Source: Chloroflexota bacterium | GTDB lineage: Archaea > Iainarchaeota > Iainarchaeia > Iainarchaeales > GCA-2688035 | Direction of reading: 5' to 3' | NCBI GenBank assembly: GCA_030634785.1 | Contig: DAOWAC010000068.1 | Coordinates: 1-5,897 of the forward strand | DNA length: 5,897 bases | Part shown: piece after piece, positions 3,788 to 5,897 of the stretch | Numbering within the stretch: position 1 is the stretch's first letter | How the letters are laid out: each line of letters starts with the position of its first letter | Translations under genes and position numbers: made by a program | The notes under the pieces: model-generated | The model's database searches: none | What the model saw: only the letters and a program-made list of their open reading frames with translations | What the model was told of the DNA's origin: nothing

Positions 3788-4099
3788 TTATTTCTTTTTC
3801 TTAGAGACTGCTTTCTTTGGAGCAACTTTTTTTGAGGCAGATTTCTTTGAAGCAGGTTCGTCTGAAACGGTTTCTTCTGAAAGTTCTTTAGCAAGCAATT
3901 CTTTTGTTTCCTTTGAAGGTTCTTTAAAACCCTCTCCTTCTTCCCAGTCTTCTATATCCTCTTTGTCAAGACCTAATTGAGCAAGGTGTTTTTCGTGTTC
4001 CTTGACATCAAGCCCTTCATACCATTTGCTCCATTCTTTGTCCCCTGACTTTTCAATCTTTCCAGCAGGTTGAGGTTTAAGTTTTGCTTTTTTAGGCAT
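3788..4099 (-). CDS. Small charged protein with Lys-rich, histone H1-like tail
   Basis: A 103-residue protein, family not recognised. Segments: a basic head M-P-K-K-A-K-L-K-P-Q-P-A-G-K (1-14); a compact central part rich in Trp and acidic residues (D-K-E-W-S-K-W-Y-E-G-L-D near 20-31, then helical K-E-H-E-K-H-L-A-Q-L-G-L-D-K-E-D-I-E-D-W-E-E, 33-54); an acidic linker; and a tail from about 83 made of A-S-K-K, S-A-S-K-K, V-A-P-K-K and A-V-S-K-K-K-K units. Such (S/A/P)-x-K-K repeats resemble histone H1 C-termini and bacterial H1-like proteins, suggesting nucleic-acid contact, which is inference. ATG 4099 is chosen over an in-frame ATG at 4171 because a CTTTAATATC TATA box is centred about 33 nt upstream and the upstream extension is Phe-rich and unprotein-like. 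No SD. It is divergent from xerA across 90 bp, so control may be shared. Confidence 0.7.
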   Translation of the reverse strand: MPKKAKLKPQPAGKIEKSGDKEWSKWYEGLDVKEHEKHLAQLGLDKEDIEDWEEGEGFKEPSKETKELLAKELSEETVSDEPASKKSASKKVAPKKAVSKKKK

Positions 4100-4127
4100 A
4101 TTAATCAAAAGAAAATAAGAATGAAAA

Positions 4128-4137
4128 GATATTAAAG
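4128..4137 (-). promoter_or_regulatory. TATA box of the Lys-tailed protein gene
   Basis: CTTTAATATC on the minus strand, about 33 nt upstream of ATG 4099, predicting a leader of about 6 nt. No comparably good TATA box is seen for the divergent xerA; the best candidate is an A-rich AAAATAAAAA near 4158-4167. Confidence 0.5.
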
Positions 4138-4189
4138 TGTTGCTTTTGTCATTGCAAAAAAATAAAAACAAAGAAGACCAAATAATAGC

Positions 4190-5101
4190 ATGGATTATAC
4201 GGCAACCCCCTCTGAAGGAATAAATGAAAAAGAATCTGAAAAAAACAAAAAAACGCCTGAAGGAGAACTTGGAAATGAGGCTTGGGGTAAAAAACTAAGA
4301 CAGGAATTGATAGTAAGCGGATATAGTTTAAGAACGATAAAAATGTATTTGTGTTATTTTAATGAATTTTCTCGATTTTTAAAAAAGCCAATTGAGCAAA
4401 CAGAGAGGGATGATCTTGTCGGCTTTCTTGCAGAAAAAAAAGAAAAAGGAGATGTAAGTAATGCAACCCTTGCATTGGTTCATGCCGCATTACAGTTCTT
4501 CTTTCACAAAGTAATGCGTAAGAAAATAGTTGATGATATAAAAATTGCCAAAAAGGCCAAAAAACTCCCGGTAGTACTTAGCCAGAGAGAAGTAAAAGAT
4601 TTGATAAAAGCAGCACCTGCAAAAAGGGATAGATTAATGGTGGAATTTCTTTACAGTTCAGGTTGCAGAGTAAGTGAATGCGTAAAACTAAAAACAGAGA
4701 ATTTGAATTTTAAGGAAAGAATTGCTTCAATAAGAGGAGGAAAAGGAAACAAAGACCGGATTATAATTCTGTCAAAAGAATGGCTAAAGCATATAAATAA
4801 ATATCTTAAAAAGAAAAAAATCAAGAGCCCTTTTGTCTTTAGTAAAAAAAATGGAAAACCTCTTTCCTCAGACACTGTACAAAGAGTCGTAAAAAAAGCT
4901 GCAAAAAAAGCAGGAATTGAAAAAAAAGTAACTCCCCATACTTTGAGACACAGTTATGCAACACACCTTCTGGAAGCCGGAGAAAACATCAGAAAAATAC
5001 AGGAACTTTTAGGACACAGTGATTTGAGTACAACCCAAATATACACCAGAGTAAGCACAACAGAATTAAAAAAAGTCAAAAGCCCACTGGATCAATTATA
5101 A
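4190..5101 (+). CDS. xerA: XerA-type tyrosine recombinase
   Basis: A 303-residue integrase-family protein. Residues 1-30 are a hydrophilic, Glu/Lys-rich extension not needed by the family. About 31-110 is the SAM-like core-binding domain (K-L-R-Q-E-L-I-V-S-G-Y-S-L-R-T-I-K-M-Y). About 128-295 is the catalytic domain with the full set: Arg160 (S-G-C-R-V-S-E), Lys185 (G-G-K-G-N-K-D-R), His250 and Arg253 (H-T-L-R-H-S-Y-A-T-H), His276 (L-L-G-H-S-D-L-S-T-T-Q) and nucleophile Tyr285 (I-Y-T-R-V). Length and motifs match single archaeal Xer proteins, which resolve chromosome dimers at a dif site, rather than phage integrases; no phage gene is adjacent. A closely related integrase cannot be excluded. 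ATG 4190 is the only good start and has no SD. The final nine codons are the first unit of a 27-bp tandem array that continues past the stop, which is unusual and might be connected with the enzyme's own activity. Confidence 0.9.
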   Translation: MDYTATPSEGINEKESEKNKKTPEGELGNEAWGKKLRQELIVSGYSLRTIKMYLCYFNEFSRFLKKPIEQTERDDLVGFLAEKKEKGDVSNATLALVHAALQFFFHKVMRKKIVDDIKIAKKAKKLPVVLSQREVKDLIKAAPAKRDRLMVEFLYSSGCRVSECVKLKTENLNFKERIASIRGGKGNKDRIIILSKEWLKHINKYLKKKKIKSPFVFSKKNGKPLSSDTVQRVVKKAAKKAGIEKKVTPHTLRHSYATHLLEAGENIRKIQELLGHSDLSTTQIYTRVSTTELKKVKSPLDQL

Positions 5102-5182
5102 GTCAAAAACGTGTTGGGATGATTATAAATCAAACACCAGTTGAATCGATTATAAATCAAACACCATTTGGAGTGATTATAA
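5075..5182 (+). repeat. Four 27-bp tandem repeats, first unit ends xerA
   Basis: Units 5075-5101, 5102-5128, 5129-5155 and 5156-5182 each end in TTATAA and are spaced exactly 27 bp. The third and fourth match at 23 of 27 positions, the first and second at 18 of 27. The first unit is the last eight codons plus stop of xerA (V-K-S-P-L-D-Q-L-stop). Because 27 is a multiple of three, the later units read in the same frame as V-K-N-V-L-G, I-K-H-Q-L-N-R-L and I-K-H-H-L-E, each closing with TAA. A degraded partial unit may follow at 5183. There are no spacers, so this is not CRISPR. Confidence 0.88.
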
Positions 5183-5217
5183 CACACCAAAAGGAGAGCC
5201 CCCGCACTTCCACTAAT

Positions 5218-5514
5218 TTAAGAACAGGATAACTGAATCTGAGCCAGACTTACAGAAAGTCTGCAAAAATCTGCTGCTATTTTTCTTCCTTTTTGAGTTA
5301 AAAAAACAAGTTTTTTACGCCCTTCTGGTTTAAATGAAACAAGCCCAAGTTCTTTAAATTTTGAAAGAAGTTTGATTATGTGAGGAAATGTGCAGTCAAT
5401 TTCTTTTGCAAGAGAAGATGCATACCAGGCCTGTTCTTCCCTGCTTAAAGCAATAAGAGCATTAACTGGTTTAGTCCTTAAAAAAAGCCCTTCATGGATA
5501 AAATCAACAGCCAC
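5218..5514 (-). CDS. Winged-helix DNA-binding regulator
   Basis: A 98-residue protein with a winged helix-turn-helix fold over about 15-80. Helix 1 is K-P-V-N-A-L-I-A-L; helix 2 is Y-A-S-S-L-A-K-E-I-D (31-40). The recognition helix is C-T-F-P-H-I-I-K-L-L-S-K-F-K-E-L-G (41-57). The wing L-V-S-F-K-P-E-G-R-K-K-L-V-F-L-T-Q-K-G-R (58-77) has the basic G-R-K-K tip and the L-T-x-K-G strand typical of MarR-like archaeal regulators. A C-terminal helix (80-95) probably dimerises it. It has no ligand domain, so it is a small DNA-binding protein; its target is unknown. The GTG at 5514 is preceded by GGAGTGGTG (5519-5527). The TTTAAA at 5552-5557 is centred about 40 nt away, again putting the SD at the 5' end. 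It is convergent with xerA and divergent from the PRC-barrel gene, whose 294-bp upstream region with repeated elements is a natural place to look for its operator. Confidence 0.78.
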   Translation of the reverse strand: MAVDFIHEGLFLRTKPVNALIALSREEQAWYASSLAKEIDCTFPHIIKLLSKFKELGLVSFKPEGRKKLVFLTQKGRKIAADFCRLSVSLAQIQLSCS

Positions 5515-5518
5515 AATA

Positions 5519-5527
5519 CACCACTCC
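5519..5527 (-). promoter_or_regulatory. Shine-Dalgarno region for the GTG start at 5514
   Basis: GGAGTGGTG on the minus strand contains two SD-like cores (GGAG and GGTG), 9 and 4 nt before the GTG. It supports GTG as the start, as no in-frame ATG exists nearby. Confidence 0.5.
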
Positions 5528-5551
5528 TAAAAAAATAGAAAGCAAAAAAGA

Positions 5552-5557
5552 TTTAAA
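5552..5557 (-). promoter_or_regulatory. TATA box of the winged-helix regulator
   Basis: TTTAAA within CTTTTAAATC on the minus strand, about 40 nt upstream of GTG 5514. It predicts transcription starting at about 5528, immediately before the SD. Confidence 0.5.
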
Positions 5558-5646
5558 AGAAACCTAAAATGAAAACTGTCTTTTTTTATGTATAAATAGG
5601 GAAATGTTAATTGGAAGCAATAGGTGTAAAAAATAGGGAAAAAAGA

Positions 5647-5659
5647 GATTATGTATAAG
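5647..5659 (+). repeat. Dispersed TTATGTATAAG element, copy C
   Basis: GATTATGTATAAG preceded by A/G-rich AAAAAAGA. All 13 bases are identical to the copy at 5700-5712, 53 bp downstream. Confidence 0.55.
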
Positions 5660-5699
5660 GTAGATTGTGTTCTATACCGGCACAAATTAGAGAAGAAAA

Positions 5700-5712
5700 G
5701 ATTATGTATAAG
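5700..5712 (+). repeat. Dispersed TTATGTATAAG element, copy D
   Basis: GATTATGTATAAG preceded by AGAAGAAAA. Its 12-base TTATGTATAAGA is identical to the copy at 181-192 at the other end of the window. Confidence 0.55.
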
Positions 5713-5755
5713 ATAATTCTTTTCTTGTTTTTAGGTAGGGGAAACAACCAAAACA

Positions 5756-5763
5756 CTTATATA
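5756..5763 (+). promoter_or_regulatory. TATA box of the PRC-barrel gene
   Basis: CTTATATA preceded by CAAAACA (BRE-like) is the best-formed archaeal promoter in the window. The expected start is near 5786, leaving a leader of about 22 nt with the SD near its middle. Confidence 0.7.
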
Positions 5764-5796
5764 CTTTGAAGGAATTAGTATTATAGTAAAATTTAA

Positions 5797-5803
5797 GGAG
5801 GGG
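5797..5803 (+). promoter_or_regulatory. Shine-Dalgarno site of the PRC-barrel gene
   Basis: GGAGGGG, 5 nt before ATG 5809. Strong SD and strong TATA together suggest high expression. Confidence 0.7.
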
Positions 5804-5808
5804 CAAAC

Positions 5809-5897
5809 ATGACACTACGCTTATCAAAGTTGTTTGGAATGGATATTTACACTGCTGATGCAGAGTACAAAGGCAAAGTTTTTGATGTCATAATAAA
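5809..5897 (+). CDS. PRC-barrel domain protein, N-terminal part (partial)
   Basis: The first 29 codons of a gene running off the right edge: M-T-L-R-L-S-K-L-F-G-M-D-I-Y-T-A-D-A-E-Y-K-G-K-V-F-D-V-I-I. The R-L-S-x-L-x-G-M-x-I-Y-T...x-Y-x-G-K-V-x-D-V pattern is the first half of the small beta-barrel of archaeal stand-alone PRC-barrel proteins, usually about 80-100 residues. The fold was named from photosynthetic reaction centre H and RimM. In some archaea such proteins (CdpB) take part in cell division with SepF; whether that holds here cannot be told from the N-terminus. The start is firmly set by GGAGGGG at 5 nt and a CTTATATA promoter. Confidence 0.82.
   Translation, partial: MTLRLSKLFGMDIYTADAEYKGKVFDVII

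Larger units (their letters stand above)
5515..5808. other. Divergent intergenic region with repeated elements
   Basis: 294 bp between the winged-helix and PRC-barrel genes. It holds the regulator's promoter, then three TTATGTATAA cores (5586-5595, 5649-5658, 5702-5711) spaced 63 and 53 bp, and the PRC-barrel promoter. Two ATAGGGAAA copies (5596-5604 and 5633-5641) lie between the first two. No open frame with an SD is seen. A short RNA or a multi-site operator region would fit; the sequence alone does not decide. Confidence 0.5.

Noticed and set aside
4651..4875. Antisense 74-codon frame within xerA
   Set aside because: It lies wholly inside the catalytic domain of a gene with all active-site residues intact, and is Phe/Leu/Ser-rich as expected for antisense of Lys/Glu codons.
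4190..5101. xerA as an integrase of a mobile element
   Set aside because: No tRNA attachment site, phage or plasmid gene, or terminal repeats flank it, and its length and motifs fit a chromosomal Xer. It remains possible but unsupported.
5075..5182. Possible CRISPR array
   Set aside because: Units are contiguous with a 27-bp period, no spacers and visible divergence, and the first unit is coding.

Overview
The window is AT-rich and very probably archaeal, most likely from a small-genome DPANN-type lineage (Woesearchaeota or Pacearchaeota-like; the lineage is an inference). The evidence is archaeal TATA boxes at fixed distances from starts, a mix of leaderless and Shine-Dalgarno starts including TTG and GTG, T-tract terminators, a stand-alone TRAM protein, a single OB-fold SSB-like protein, a XerA-type recombinase and a small archaeal PRC-barrel protein. 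No rRNA, tRNA, IS element or CRISPR array was seen.

Layout. 1-104 (-) is the N-terminus of a tRNA-dihydrouridine synthase that continues off the left edge. 105-909 is about 800 bp with no credible gene, full of homopolymer runs and weak hairpins. 910-1200 (+) is an OB-fold nucleic-acid-binding protein, separated by a hairpin/T-run terminator from a minus-strand block: HELLH metallopeptidase (1271-1651), small membrane protein (1718-2002), four-cysteine zinc protein (2112-2297), TRAM protein with a very long Glu/Ala tail (2411-2992) and a 51-residue basic protein (3224-3379). Each of these has its own TATA-like element, so they look like single-gene units rather than an operon. Next come a two-helix membrane protein (3485-3721, +), a Lys-tailed small protein (3788-4099, -), the tyrosine recombinase xerA (4190-5101, +), a winged-helix regulator (5218-5514, -) and the start of a PRC-barrel protein (5809-5897, +).

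Most genes are information-processing or nucleic-acid-binding proteins: tRNA modification, ssDNA binding, RNA binding, chromosome resolution and transcription. Two further ones are small membrane proteins. No single pathway links them.

The most notable features are non-coding. The last nine codons of xerA, stop included, are tandemly repeated three more times after the gene at an exact 27-bp period. A 31-bp tandem duplication likewise covers the 3' end of the 1718-2002 gene. A TTATGTATAAG-type element recurs in the two large intergenic regions at both ends of the window. Start-site architecture falls into two classes: TATA about 27 nt from the start with no SD, and TATA about 36-41 nt away with the SD at the predicted 5' end of the mRNA.
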